A model generated the notes under the pieces. It was given only the letters and a program-made list of their open reading frames with translations. It was not told the origin of the DNA and ran no database searches. From NCBI RefSeq assembly GCF_946480305.1, contig NZ_CAMLJQ010000012.1:48412-112411 (forward strand): DNA of 64,000 bases. The letters are read 5' to 3'. This DNA comes from an uncultured Caldimonas sp. (GTDB taxonomy: Bacteria > Pseudomonadota > Gammaproteobacteria > Burkholderiales > Burkholderiaceae). Shown here one piece after another: positions 1-8,752 of the stretch (position 1 is its first letter; every line of letters begins with the position of its first letter). A program made the position numbers and the translations under genes.

Positions 1-1562
1 GGCGCCGATGGGCAGGTGCGCTTGCAGAGCCGACTCACCGAACCCCCCCTCGCCGAGACGCAGCGGGCACGCCGCGAGGTGGCCGCCCTGCTGCGGACCA
101 CCCAGGAGCGCATGGAGCCGGTGCATCGGACCGCCGACCTGCAGGAGCGACTTGCCGCGTTGCAGCACGAGATCGAACACGGCGCGGGACCGCTGACCGC
201 ACATGAGGTGAAGCTCGGGGTCGTCGAATCGGCGCGCGCAGCACAGGATTCGACCCTGCTCGGCCGCATGGAGCCCGCGCCCGAACCACCGCCTCACACC
301 GCCACCGAGGCGGTGACGGTGCTGCTCGACGAGATGGACCGCGCGCGCGCCGGAGCATCGCCACAGCAACGCGAGGTGCTGACGCAGCTCGACAGGCAGG
401 CGAAGTACCAATGGCTGGCACAAGGATTGACCGTGGGCGGCACCACGGACCTTCTGCTGCAGGCGCAGGCACGACTCGAGGGCGTGGGATTGAACCGCCT
501 CGCCTCCGTGGCCGCACGCTGACCGATGAACTGAACGACGAACGCGGGCGAGCCCGGCTGCTGATACGGCAGCACGACAACGTCTATGGGCGAGTGCTCG
601 AAAGCAGCTTCTCCGACGCTTTGAACGAGCAGCCTGCGCCGGCCATGCTGCGCGCTGCCGCCGACGCCGGCATCGCCCTGGCCGACCTCCTGGAACGATT
701 GCCGCCACGCGAGATGGGCGCCGTCTGCGCCGACGCGATCAGGCGCGTGACGGAACAGTACCCCCGCCACTGGACAACCCCCGAAGACGCGATCTCCCGG
801 TTGGTCCATCACCCGTCACCGGGGTTGCGCGAGCTTTGCGGCGCACTGCGCGAAGAGGTCGCGCGCGGCGACGACGCGCTGCGCGTCCAGCAACTCATCG
901 CCATGACCAGCAGTGCCCTCGGGCACTACTCCCAATCGGCGTCGTGGGCACTCGCCGCCAAGCTCAACCGCGACGAGAACATCGCTCCGGTGCGAGGCAT
1001 CGAGAAGTACTACGACAACCCCCCGGACCTCACCTACGGCGGCGGCATCATGCTTCGCCACCATGCCCCCGCCGTCGAGTCGCGGCAGTGGAGCCGGCGA
1101 GGGGCGGTGCAGCAGGTCTACGACCTGTCGCAGCCGGCACGCACGCATCTCCAGGCCTTGCACGCCGGGCGGCCGATCGGGGCCGGCGTTTCGACGACTG
1201 CCGGGATGGGGCTGGAGTTCTTCGAGCATCTGAGCCGTGAGCCTGGCGAGGCGCTGCGCGCAGAACTACAGCGCACGGGACGCCGGGAGTTCGACGTGCA
1301 GGCCGCGTTTCTGGACCACATGAAGTGGCTCCTGTTTGACGGTGGCCATTCGCTGCACGACGCGCTGTGGACTGCAAACCAACGTGGGGGCAATGCCGAG
1401 CTGCACGGGCAGCCGCGCCAGGACCCGGAGCGATTCGTCAGCAACTACGCAAGCTATTTCGAGAACCTGCGGCCGGATCTCCGACAGTCTGTCGATCGCG
1501 CCCTCGATTGCGCGTGGGCCAAGCTGCTGGCACACCGCCGTGAGCAGGTCGGGCAGCCCTAG
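1..1562 (+). pseudogene. Partial, apparently frameshifted gene of unknown function
   Basis: A reading frame is open from base 1 and stops at 522. The second coding stretch is one frame away and runs to 1562. Upstream of about 500 the second frame reads like antisense noise, while after 522 it gives a sensible helical protein, so one gene with a net -1 shift (a lost base near the CGCTGA at 515-522) fits better than two overlapping genes. Joined, the visible product is about 520 residues, rich in Glu, Arg and Leu, mostly helical, with no signal peptide or membrane segment. I do not recognise the family. The true start lies left of the window. A sequencing error at the shift is also possible. 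Confidence 0.55.
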
Positions 1563-1598
1563 AATTTCGCACCACTTCGCCGCTGCGCGCCGCCCGAC

Positions 1599-2561
1599 AT
1601 GCCGGAAGCCCTACGCCACGCCACCCTGCGCCAGCTGCAGATCTTTCTCGTTGCCGCCGAGCATGGCAGCTTCATGCGCGCGGCTGAACTGCTGCATCTG
1701 ACGCAGCCCGCCGTGTCGATGCAGATGTCGCAGCTCGCCGAATCGATCGGCATGCCCTTGTTCGAAAAGCGCGGCCGCAACCTCGCGCTCACACAGGCCG
1801 GCGAAACGCTGGTGCCCTACGTGCGGCGCCTCGGCGAGACGCTGCGCGATGCCAGCGAAGCACTCGATGCCTTGCAAGGCTTGCGACACGGACGCCTGCG
1901 CCTGGCGCTGGTCACCACCACGCGCTACTTCGCGCCGCGGCTGGTCGCCCAGTTTCGCGAGCAGCACCGCGACATCGAACTCGAGGTCGCCATCGAAGAC
2001 CGCGACCGCGTGATCGCGCTGCTGGAAAGCAACCAGGTCGACCTCGCGATCATGGGGCGGCCACCGCAGCACCTGCCGGTCACCGCCGAGGCCTTTGCGA
2101 AACATCCGCACGGGATCATCGCAATGCCGACGCACCCGCTGGTCGGGCGCAAGCGCCTGTCACCGCAAAGCCTCGCGGGCGAGCCCTTCATTGCACGCGA
2201 GCCCGGGTCGGGCACCCGCCACGCGATGGACCGCTACTTCGCCGAGCACGGCCTCAACCCGCCCGTGGTGCAGGAGATGCACAGCAACGAGTCGATCAAG
2301 CAGGCCGTGATGGCCGGCATGGGGCTCGCGTTCATTTCGCTGCACACCATCAGCCTGGAACACCAGACCGGTCACCTGGCCCTGCTGGATGCGCGCGGCC
2401 TGCCGGTGGTGCGCGAGTGGTATGTGATCCACCTCGCGCACAAACCTTTGAGCCCGGCGGCGCAGGCCTTCAAGCAGTTCATGCACTCGCAGGCGGGGGC
2501 CTACATGAAGACGCTGCTGCCAGGCGCGAAACCGGCTGCGAGGAAGCGGTCGTTGCGTTGA
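1599..2561 (+). CDS. LysR-family transcriptional regulator, CbbR-like
   Basis: A 320-residue regulator of LysR length. Residues 10-70 carry the winged helix-turn-helix (LRQLQIFLVAAEHGSF, then TQPAVSMQMSQLAESIG). Residues 95-300 form the two-lobed periplasmic-binding-type effector domain, with the typical LALVTTTRYFAPRLVAQF opening. The overall pattern recalls CbbR-type regulators, but no cbb genes are present, so that is only a family resemblance. Downstream and convergent lies the KamA-like gene, so the target is not obvious. The last 15 residues are a basic Lys/Arg tail. Confidence 0.85.
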   Translation: MPEALRHATLRQLQIFLVAAEHGSFMRAAELLHLTQPAVSMQMSQLAESIGMPLFEKRGRNLALTQAGETLVPYVRRLGETLRDASEALDALQGLRHGRLRLALVTTTRYFAPRLVAQFREQHRDIELEVAIEDRDRVIALLESNQVDLAIMGRPPQHLPVTAEAFAKHPHGIIAMPTHPLVGRKRLSPQSLAGEPFIAREPGSGTRHAMDRYFAEHGLNPPVVQEMHSNESIKQAVMAGMGLAFISLHTISLEHQTGHLALLDARGLPVVREWYVIHLAHKPLSPAAQAFKQFMHSQAGAYMKTLLPGAKPAARKRSLR

Positions 2562-2617
2562 AGGTTGCGTGCAGAGGGGGGTGCGTGCCCTGCCGTCCGG
2601 CGCGCGCCACCGGCCCC

Positions 2618-4096
2618 CTAAACCGCCTGCGACGAGAGCCGATCCGGCTCAGCGACTTCGTCGTTACCCGCCGCATCGACAAACCGAGGGTAGCGATCTT
2701 CACGCAGCTGCCTGCCGTCGTAGACGACGCGGTCTTCATAGTCCGACAACCACAGCGCCTGCGGATTGCGCCGCGCGATCACGAGGTCGCCCTGGCTGTC
2801 GGCCGAGAACGGCGAGCGGTGCACCTTCATCACGACCAGCCCGTCACCGAACACGCCGGCCACGTCGGCCGTGCAGCTCGCGTCGTCGGCAGGGCCGTCG
2901 ATCACCGAAACCACTTCGAGCTTGCCCCATTCGGTGGACATCGCGAAGCGCGAGCGGGCCGTGTCCGACAAACCCTTCTGGGCCTCGTTGTGCAGCCGCC
3001 AGGCCTGCTCCACCGGCACGGCGAAGGCCGTGTGACCTTCGATCTCCCGGCACTGAAAGAGGTACTTGGGCCGGATGCCGTTGCGGCGCAGTTCCTCCTG
3101 CAGGATGCGCAGGCTCTCCGCCGCGTCGTTCACTCGCGCGATGATGGGCGTCTGGTTCTCCAGGCTCACGAAGCCCAGTGGTTGCACATGATCGAGCGCC
3201 GCGCGCACGCCGGGCAGCCACTGGTAGTAGCCCTGCTCGTTGCGCACGTAGGCGTTGCCGGCGTCGCGCACGAGCATCTCGTCGGGGTGCGTGAAGTGCA
3301 CGACGAGGTTCACGTGCACCTCGGGGTAGCGCTCGTGGAAGATGCGCAGTGTCTGTGCGAAGTTCTCGTCGAATCGCTGCGGGCGGAACGCCATCTCCTT
3401 CGTGCCGATGCGCACCAGGTGCACGCCCGCCTCTGCCGCGGCGGCCATGTAGCGATAGATGTTCTTGTTCGACAGCACCATCGGGTCGCCGCCCGACAGC
3501 AGCACTTCGCGCACCGGGTAGCGGCGCAGACCGGTGTCGGGGTCGATGCCGTGGGTCGCTTCGATGCGTGCGTTGTAGTCGACGATGTAGGCCTTCAGGT
3601 CATCCGGCTTGATCAGCCCCTTGCCGGTGGAGCCGTTGAAGATGTCGAGCCGGTAGCAATAGCGGCAGTGCGCCGAGCAGGCCAAGGCGGTGTAGCCAAG
3701 CACGATTTCGTCGTACTTGTGCAGGATCTTGCCTTTCAGCGCGTCGGGGCTGTAGCGGATCTGGTTCGACGGGTCCTTCTCGCCGCTCATGTCGTCGGCC
3801 TCGGCCATGATCGGGATCACCAGCGCTTCGAGCGGCTTGCTCGGCGGCATCGCGGGCACCAGCACCTCGCCGGCCGGGCTGCGGAACTCCTCGCCCTTCA
3901 CCAGCGCCATGTAGTACGGGTTGATGCCGAACATCATGCGCTGGTCCACGCCGCGCTCGCGCATCACCTCGATCTGGTCTGCGGGGTAGAAGGCCTGCAG
4001 CAGCGGCACGACGTTGTTGTTGTTGAAGCGCCCGCGTGCGGGCTTCACGTCCTGCACCGGGGTTTCGGGCAGATCGTCGAGCATTTCGGTGGTCAT
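2618..4096 (-). CDS. KamA-like radical SAM protein (lysine 2,3-aminomutase family)
   Basis: The 492-residue product has the radical SAM cluster motif CxxxCxxC as CSAHCRYC near residue 155, followed by LLSGGDPMVLSN, the usual KamA-family SAM-binding segment. Family members use a 4Fe-4S cluster and S-adenosylmethionine to shift an amino group on lysine, glutamate or arginine. I do not see the glycine-rich GGGGK PLP-lysine motif of true lysine 2,3-aminomutases in the C-terminal third; that region reads WGKLEVVSVIDG instead. Start: AGGAGG lies six bases before the ATG at 4096, which beats the upstream in-frame ATG at 4141. It follows the aminotransferase gene by 49 bases on the same strand, so the two are probably one operon. 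Confidence 0.85.
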   Translation of the reverse strand: MTTEMLDDLPETPVQDVKPARGRFNNNNVVPLLQAFYPADQIEVMRERGVDQRMMFGINPYYMALVKGEEFRSPAGEVLVPAMPPSKPLEALVIPIMAEADDMSGEKDPSNQIRYSPDALKGKILHKYDEIVLGYTALACSAHCRYCYRLDIFNGSTGKGLIKPDDLKAYIVDYNARIEATHGIDPDTGLRRYPVREVLLSGGDPMVLSNKNIYRYMAAAAEAGVHLVRIGTKEMAFRPQRFDENFAQTLRIFHERYPEVHVNLVVHFTHPDEMLVRDAGNAYVRNEQGYYQWLPGVRAALDHVQPLGFVSLENQTPIIARVNDAAESLRILQEELRRNGIRPKYLFQCREIEGHTAFAVPVEQAWRLHNEAQKGLSDTARSRFAMSTEWGKLEVVSVIDGPADDASCTADVAGVFGDGLVVMKVHRSPFSADSQGDLVIARRNPQALWLSDYEDRVVYDGRQLREDRYPRFVDAAGNDEVAEPDRLSSQAV

Positions 4097-4145
4097 CGTC
4101 ATCCTCCTGTCGGTCGGGTGGGCCCGGTTCGCGCCGGGCAAGGCT

Positions 4146-5426
4146 TCACTGCGCAGCGAGCCAACGCGCGATCTCGTTCGTGCCGCGCAAGGTCTTGCCG
4201 AAGATCAGTTCCATTTCGCGGTCGCCGAGCGGGCGTTGCAGCCCGATCTCGCGCGACGCGGCGAGTGCTGCCTCGCCATCGAACTCCACATAGGCGAGCC
4301 GCGCGCACAGATGACGCGCCGCCATGCCAAACGCGGTGCCGGGCAGCAGTGCGACGCCGGTGTCAGCCAGCAGCCGCTCGCACAGGCGCGCCGAGGTGTC
4401 GATGCCGGCGGCGCGCAGGCGCGCCTCGTCCACCGAGAAATCAGGAAACAGGTAGAACCCGCCTTCCGGACGGTGCACCTGCACGCCGGCCGCAGCGAGC
4501 GTTGCCGCAACGCGCTGCCCGATGGCCGCCAACAGGTGGCGTTGGTGTGCCAGGTAGTCCCGCACGTCGTCCTCCCAGCGGTAGGCCTCGCAGGCCGCCA
4601 GTTGCACGGGCAGCGGCGCGCAGGAATACGTTTCGGACGCGATGCCGAGCACGGCCTCCTTGAAGGCAGGATCGAAACCGCGCGGCAGCATCGCGACGCC
4701 CAGGCGCCAGCCACCCGCACCACACCATTTCGACAGCCCCCCGGTGACGATGGTCGCCTCGGGGTAGTGACGGGCAAGCGAGACATGCCGCCCTTCGTGA
4801 TGCAGCAGGCCGTAGATCTCATCGGAGATCACCAGCACGTGATGGCGACGGCACGCTGCAGCCAGTGCATCGAGCTCCTCATCGGAGTAGCCGAGTCCGT
4901 CCGGGTTGCCGGGATGATTGAGGATCATCAGCGTGGGCAGCGAGGGGTCGGCCTTTCGTCGCACGGCGGCTTCGATCGTGTCCGGCGTCACGCGCCAGCG
5001 GTGGTCGTAGTCGGTCTTGAGGCGCACCGCGGTATGCCCCAGCAGTTCGGCCTGCGGTGCATACGACACCCAGGCTGGCGCCGCCATCAGCACGTCGGCG
5101 CGCCGGAACGCGGCCATCACGGCGTACAGCAGCAGCTTGGAGCCGGGCGCGACGAGCACATCGTCCGCATCGATATCGAGGCCCTCGGCCTGCGCATGAA
5201 AGGCTGCCACGCGCTCGCGCAGGCACTTCAAGCCCTGAACCGGCGTGTAGTCCTTCGCAGCCGCACTCGCACTCAAGGCCGCGACCGCGCGCGGCAGTGG
5301 CGGGAACGGCGACTGGCCGAAACCGAACTTGAAGACTTCCCGCCCGCCGCTTTCAAGCTGGCGTGACTGCTCGTTCAACAACAGGGTCTGCGACTTCTCG
5401 ACCGACTTCAGGTGCTCGTTCCACAT
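4146..5426 (-). CDS. Class I/II PLP-dependent aminotransferase
   Basis: A 426-residue fold-type I aminotransferase. It shows the family landmarks in order: substrate-side motif FGFGQSPFPP, LILNHPGNPDG-like Asn segment, SDEIYG (Asp for the pyridine nitrogen and Tyr for O3'), then the Schiff-base lysine in TGGLSKWCGAGGWRLG and a C-terminal Arg region. The start at 5426 (MWNEHLKS) matches the conserved N-terminus; the extra 19 residues upstream look non-coding. It heads an operon with the KamA-like gene, which suggests both act on the same amino acid or its beta-isomer. The substrate cannot be read from sequence. Confidence 0.88.
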   Translation of the reverse strand: MWNEHLKSVEKSQTLLLNEQSRQLESGGREVFKFGFGQSPFPPLPRAVAALSASAAAKDYTPVQGLKCLRERVAAFHAQAEGLDIDADDVLVAPGSKLLLYAVMAAFRRADVLMAAPAWVSYAPQAELLGHTAVRLKTDYDHRWRVTPDTIEAAVRRKADPSLPTLMILNHPGNPDGLGYSDEELDALAAACRRHHVLVISDEIYGLLHHEGRHVSLARHYPEATIVTGGLSKWCGAGGWRLGVAMLPRGFDPAFKEAVLGIASETYSCAPLPVQLAACEAYRWEDDVRDYLAHQRHLLAAIGQRVAATLAAAGVQVHRPEGGFYLFPDFSVDEARLRAAGIDTSARLCERLLADTGVALLPGTAFGMAARHLCARLAYVEFDGEAALAASREIGLQRPLGDREMELIFGKTLRGTNEIARWLAAQ

Positions 5427-5673
5427 AAGCGTCTCGCGATGAGGGGGTGGGGCCATGCTCTTTACGGACCATGGCAGGGACAAGGGCGCAGTCTATTCGA
5501 GCAACGCTTATGTTTTTGTCTCCGCACTTCAGACTTCCTTATCTGTTGCTTGGCGGCATTTCATCGGGCAATGCAGGAGGAGGCCTACAACGCACTGCCA
5601 CCCACACCGACAACCGCCACGCCTGGCAACGGCTAAGTTCATCCCGCAAGAGCAACAACACAGGAGCGACCCG

Positions 5674-6069
5674 ATGACATCCCGCAACACTTGCATGCGA
5701 CAGCAATGGGCACCGTGGATCTCGTTCGGCTTGCTGGCAGCAGCGGCAGCCGTCCTTGGCGCCGGCAATGCCACGGCGGCCACCGAGAGCGAACAACAGT
5801 TCTGTGCCAGCCGTGCAACGGCAGAAGACCGCAAGACCTGTTTGAGAGAAGCCGCCGCGGCGCGCGCCGAGGCACGGCGCGGTCAGTTGAAGCACCGCGA
5901 CGCGGACTACGAACGCAATGCGATGCAGCGCTGCGAGGCGCTGCCGGCTGCCGACCAGGAGGCGTGCCGCTCGCGCGTGCGCGGCGAGGGCTATTCGAGC
6001 GGCAGCGTGGAAGGCGGCGGGGTCTACCGCGAAACGCGCGAGATCGTGCCGGCGGAACCGCAGCCCTGA
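5674..6069 (+). CDS. Small exported protein, function unknown
   Basis: The 131-residue product has a long signal peptide (basic MTSRNTCMRQQ, hydrophobic FGLLAAAAAVLGAG, AxA-type site near NATAA). The mature part contains four cysteines in a regular layout (FCAS, TCLREA, RCEAL, ACRSR), rich in Ala, Arg and Glu and predicted helical, so it is likely a periplasmic disulfide-bonded helical hairpin. GGAGCG precedes the ATG at 5674 at good spacing. It stands alone between divergent and convergent neighbours. Similar Cys-spaced small periplasmic proteins are common in Burkholderiales, but no function is known to me. Confidence 0.75.
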   Translation: MTSRNTCMRQQWAPWISFGLLAAAAAVLGAGNATAATESEQQFCASRATAEDRKTCLREAAAARAEARRGQLKHRDADYERNAMQRCEALPAADQEACRSRVRGEGYSSGSVEGGGVYRETREIVPAEPQP

Positions 6070-6110
6070 GCCCGGCCTGGATCGGTTGGTGCGGCGTTCA
6101 CGGCCGCGTT

Positions 6111-6191
6111 CTCGAACTCCACCGTGGTGCCGACGGCGTCGCCGCACGCGAGACCGAGCAGGCACCCGGTGTAGCGATCGAGCAAATCCAT
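6111..6191 (-). pseudogene. 5' stub of an ADP-ribosylglycohydrolase (DraG-like) gene
   Basis: Nine bases after the NrtR stop, an ATG preceded by GAGGGCC opens a frame beginning MDLLDRYTGCLLGLACGDAV, the unmistakable N-terminus of ADP-ribosylglycohydrolases (GxxxGxACGDAxG). Homology ends after about 27 residues (GTTVEFE), and the frame then runs through unrelated sequence to a stop at 6024. A full gene would need about 270 more codons, and only the convergent exported-protein gene follows. The rest of the gene was evidently deleted. It was the distal gene of the nrtR transcript, which agrees with ADP-ribose-centred NAD regulation. Confidence 0.7.
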
Positions 6192-6199
6192 GGGGGCCC

Positions 6200-6943
6200 T
6201 CAATCGCCGCCGCGCGGACTGAAGGTGCGGGGGAACACCACCGGCCGCTTGCGGTCCTTCAGCCGGTAGCCCATTGCGGGGCGGTTCGAGTCGCCTTCCG
6301 CATGGCCGGCCTCCTGCAGGAAGTCCGCCGACAGCATGCGGGTGCGGAAGCCGCTCTTGTCGACCGGTCGGCCCAGCACCACCTCGTAGACGCGCTGCAG
6401 CTGCGGCAGCGTGAACGGCTCGGGCAGAAGGAAGGCGGGCAACGAGGTGTATTCGACCTTGTTGCGCAGGCGCTCGACCGCGGCCGCGAGGATCTCGCGG
6501 TGGTCGAAGGCCAGCGAGCGCTTGGCAAGCGCTTCGTCCACACCGAACCAGCCGACGTCCGCCGCGTTGGCGCCCTTCTCCAGCACCACGTCGCGTGCGG
6601 GAATCAACGCGAAGTACACGTGCGTCGCCGACCAGCCGCGCGGATCGCGGGTGGCGCTGCCCCAACTGCCCAGCTGTTCGAGGTAAGGGCTGCTGACGGC
6701 CGTCTTCTCCTTGAGCTTGCGGCGCGCACACGCAAGCAGGTCGCGGTCGAGTTCGATGTTCACGAACCCGCCCGGCAGAGCCCACGCGCCGGGACACGGT
6801 TCGTCCGCCCCGCCGGGTCGCTGCACGAGCAGGACCTTCAGCGTGTCGTCCAGCACAGTGAAGATCACCACGTCGACCGTGGTGTACGGCAACGGGAAGG
6901 ACGGTGGCTGGATGCGTGGGGGAGTTCGGCGTGGCGTGTTCAT
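6200..6943 (-). CDS. nrtR: NrtR-type Nudix-related transcriptional regulator (copy 1)
   Basis: A 247-residue protein. Residues 20-155 form a Nudix fold whose catalytic box is degraded (GGFVN then ARRKLKEKTAV, lacking the REUxEE glutamates). Residues 165-240 form the winged-helix domain characteristic of NrtR (FTLPQLQRVYEVVLG, FRTRML). NrtR proteins bind operators of NAD genes and are released by ADP-ribose. The start at 6943 (MNTPRRTPP) is preferred over an upstream in-frame ATG inside the operator region. It is divergent from kptA and followed by the glycohydrolase stub. A second paralogue lies at 13791, flanking the NAD genes on the other side. Confidence 0.88.
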   Translation of the reverse strand: MNTPRRTPPRIQPPSFPLPYTTVDVVIFTVLDDTLKVLLVQRPGGADEPCPGAWALPGGFVNIELDRDLLACARRKLKEKTAVSSPYLEQLGSWGSATRDPRGWSATHVYFALIPARDVVLEKGANAADVGWFGVDEALAKRSLAFDHREILAAAVERLRNKVEYTSLPAFLLPEPFTLPQLQRVYEVVLGRPVDKSGFRTRMLSADFLQEAGHAEGDSNRPAMGYRLKDRKRPVVFPRTFSPRGGD

Positions 6944-6972
6944 TGAAGTCGCATGCTTGACGGGCTGGATCT

Positions 6973-7016
6973 TAAGTTGTATTGTGCAACCCAGGCAAGT
7001 TGCCCAGAACAACTTA
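6973..7016. promoter_or_regulatory. Candidate NrtR operator between nrtR copy 1 and kptA
   Basis: The 204-base divergent spacer is AT-rich for this window and has nested inverted repeats. TAAGTTGT (6973-6980) matches ACAACTTA (7009-7016), AAGTTG/CAACTT lies at 6997-7015, and GTTG/CAAC at 6976-6990. Position and symmetry suit an autoregulatory operator. That NrtR is the binder is inferred from adjacency only. Confidence 0.4.
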
Positions 7017-7147
7017 TAAACCACGAGAGGGTCTCACGGTTCGGCATCCGCTTCGTCACGTCCCAACCTACCGGTTCGAAGGGGCAACTCGTGATATGAA
7101 CCGGCTGAGGTGCCGGTGGGCAAGAACAGAACAACAGAAAGCAAGAC

Positions 7148-7717
7148 ATGACGAACCAGGACAAGCTGACGTCGATCAGCAAATTCATCAGCCTCGTGTT
7201 GAGGCATCAGCCCGGCCACATCGGTCTCACGCTCGACAACGCCGGCTGGGCCGACGTGAGCGACCTGCTTGGCAAGGCCGCTGCAGCGGGCCGGCCCATC
7301 CGGCCCGAGGTGCTGCGCGAAGTGGTCGAGCGCAACGACAAGCAACGGTTTTCCTTCAGCGAAGACGGAAAACGCATACGCGCCAACCAGGGTCATTCGG
7401 TCGCTGTGGAGCTGGGACTCGCGCCGCTGGAGCCGCCCGCGCAGCTCTACCACGGGACGGCCACCCGCTTCCTCGACGCGATCCTGCGCGACGGATTGCA
7501 CAAGCGGGCGCGGCATCACGTGCATCTTTCCGCGGATCTCACCACCGCGACGGCGGTCGGACAACGCCACGGGCGGGTGGTGGTCCTGCTGGTCGACGCC
7601 GCCGGCATGCGCCAACAGGGGCACGAGTTCTACCGCTCTGCCAACGGCGTATGGCTGACCGACCATGTGCCGCCACGGCACCTGAGCCTGCTCGAGCCGA
7701 AGGAGAACGCACGATGA
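7148..7717 (+). CDS. kptA: RNA 2'-phosphotransferase (Tpt1/KptA)
   Basis: A 189-residue enzyme of the KptA family, which removes an internal RNA 2'-phosphate by transfer to NAD, giving ADP-ribose 1",2"-cyclic phosphate and nicotinamide. Family signatures are all visible: ISLVLRHQP at the N-terminus, RANQGHS in the middle, LYHGT, and HHVHLS. The last four carry the Arg-His-Arg-Arg type catalytic and NAD-binding residues. It uses NAD and sits inside the NAD-synthesis island. The TGA overlaps the ATG of the next gene (ATGA), so the HAD phosphatase is translationally coupled. Confidence 0.93.
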   Translation: MTNQDKLTSISKFISLVLRHQPGHIGLTLDNAGWADVSDLLGKAAAAGRPIRPEVLREVVERNDKQRFSFSEDGKRIRANQGHSVAVELGLAPLEPPAQLYHGTATRFLDAILRDGLHKRARHHVHLSADLTTATAVGQRHGRVVVLLVDAAGMRQQGHEFYRSANGVWLTDHVPPRHLSLLEPKENAR

Positions 7718-8325
7718 AGAAGCCCGTGATCGCACTCGACGCCGATGGCGTGCTGCTCGACTACAACCTCGCTTACGCACGCGCGTGGGAGCGCGCTTTC
7801 GGCCATTACCCGGTGGAGCGCGACCCGCAGGCGTACTGGGCCATCGACCGGTGGCATGTCGAACGCCTGGCAGGAGAGAGGCTGGAACGGTTGCGGGCGA
7901 GCTTCGACGACGCCTTCTGGACCAGCGTGCCGGCCATGGCCGGTGCGGTGAACGCCTGCCACGCCCTGCACGCCGCGGGCTACGAACTGGTGTGCGTGTC
8001 CGCGCTCAAGGCCCGCCATGCCGAGGCCCGCCTGCGCAACCTGCGCGCGCACGGTTTCCCGATCGACCGCGTGATCGCCACCGGCAACACCACCGGCGTG
8101 CGCAGTCCCAAGGCGGAAGCCCTGGACGAGTTGCGCCCCGTCGCGTTCGTCGACGACTACCTGCCTTACCTGGCCGGCGTGTCGCCGTCCGTCCACTGCG
8201 CCCTGGTGATGCGCCAGCGCAATGGCAGCCCGAACGAGGGCGAACTGCTGACCATGGCGCATTCTCAGCATGAGGATCTGGCGGATTTTGCGCAGTGGTG
8301 GCTGGGTACGCGTGTGCGGTCTTGA
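7714..8325 (+). CDS. HAD-superfamily hydrolase coupled to kptA
   Basis: A 203-residue HAD protein. Motif I is [10 protein letters not shown] at residues 8-17 (nucleophile Asp and acid/base Asp), motif II is in [10 protein letters not shown], the motif III lysine lies in RSPKAEAL, and motif IV is [11 protein letters not shown]. The cap is a short helical insertion, as in C1-cap phosphatases. AAGGAG at 7700-7705 precedes the ATG, which overlaps the kptA stop. The coupling suggests it acts on a phosphorylated product of the KptA reaction or on nucleotide phosphates of NAD turnover; that is inference. An ordinary stand-alone phosphatase is the alternative. Confidence 0.85.
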   Translation: MKKPVIALDADGVLLDYNLAYARAWERAFGHYPVERDPQAYWAIDRWHVERLAGERLERLRASFDDAFWTSVPAMAGAVNACHALHAAGYELVCVSALKARHAEARLRNLRAHGFPIDRVIATGNTTGVRSPKAEALDELRPVAFVDDYLPYLAGVSPSVHCALVMRQRNGSPNEGELLTMAHSQHEDLADFAQWWLGTRVRS

Positions 8326-8341
8326 GTGTTTAGGAATCTGC

Positions 8342-8731
8342 ATGGAAAAGACCCGAAGCACCACTGTTCTCTACAGACCCACGGGGCCCAACGAACTTGA
8401 ATTGGTTCGAGCCTCCGGATACAAGCGCTGGCCGGCCCGACTCCCGGACCAGCCCTTCTTCTATCCGGTGACCAACGAACAGTACGCCATCGAAATCGCA
8501 CGCGACTGGAACGTGCGCTCCAGCGGCTCGGGTTATGTCACGCGGTTCGAGGTAGAAAGCCTGTTCATGGATCGCTATGCGGTGCAGCAGGTCGGTGGCA
8601 AGCACCACACCGAATGGTGGGTCCCTGCCAAAGAACTCGATGCGCTCAATGACCACATCGTCGGATTGATCGTGGTGACCTGGAAGTTCGATGCGTCAGG
8701 TGGCTACAAGGTTGACGACGGGCCGCACTAA
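8342..8731 (+). CDS. Small conserved protein of the type annotated 'ADP-ribosylation/crystallin J1'
   Basis: A 129-residue soluble protein starting MEKTRSTTVLYRPTGPNELE. The family pattern LYRPxGxxELELxxxSG, then LPxQPxFYPVxNExYAxxIARDWN, a short VTRFEV segment and WWVPAxELxxxNxxIVG, is one I recognise from proteins annotated as ADP-ribosylation/crystallin J1; no biochemical role is established to my knowledge. It follows the HAD gene by 16 bases and is probably the third gene of the kptA operon. Its position beside NAD and ADP-ribose genes is the only functional hint. Confidence 0.75.
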   Translation: MEKTRSTTVLYRPTGPNELELVRASGYKRWPARLPDQPFFYPVTNEQYAIEIARDWNVRSSGSGYVTRFEVESLFMDRYAVQQVGGKHHTEWWVPAKELDALNDHIVGLIVVTWKFDASGGYKVDDGPH

Positions 8732-8752
8732 GACACCTGCCTCGGCAGCTAC

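Noticed and set aside
2417..4663. 748-codon open frame opposite the KamA-like gene
   Set aside because: Arg/His/Val-rich antisense shadow of a high-GC gene; the minus-strand protein has clear family motifs.
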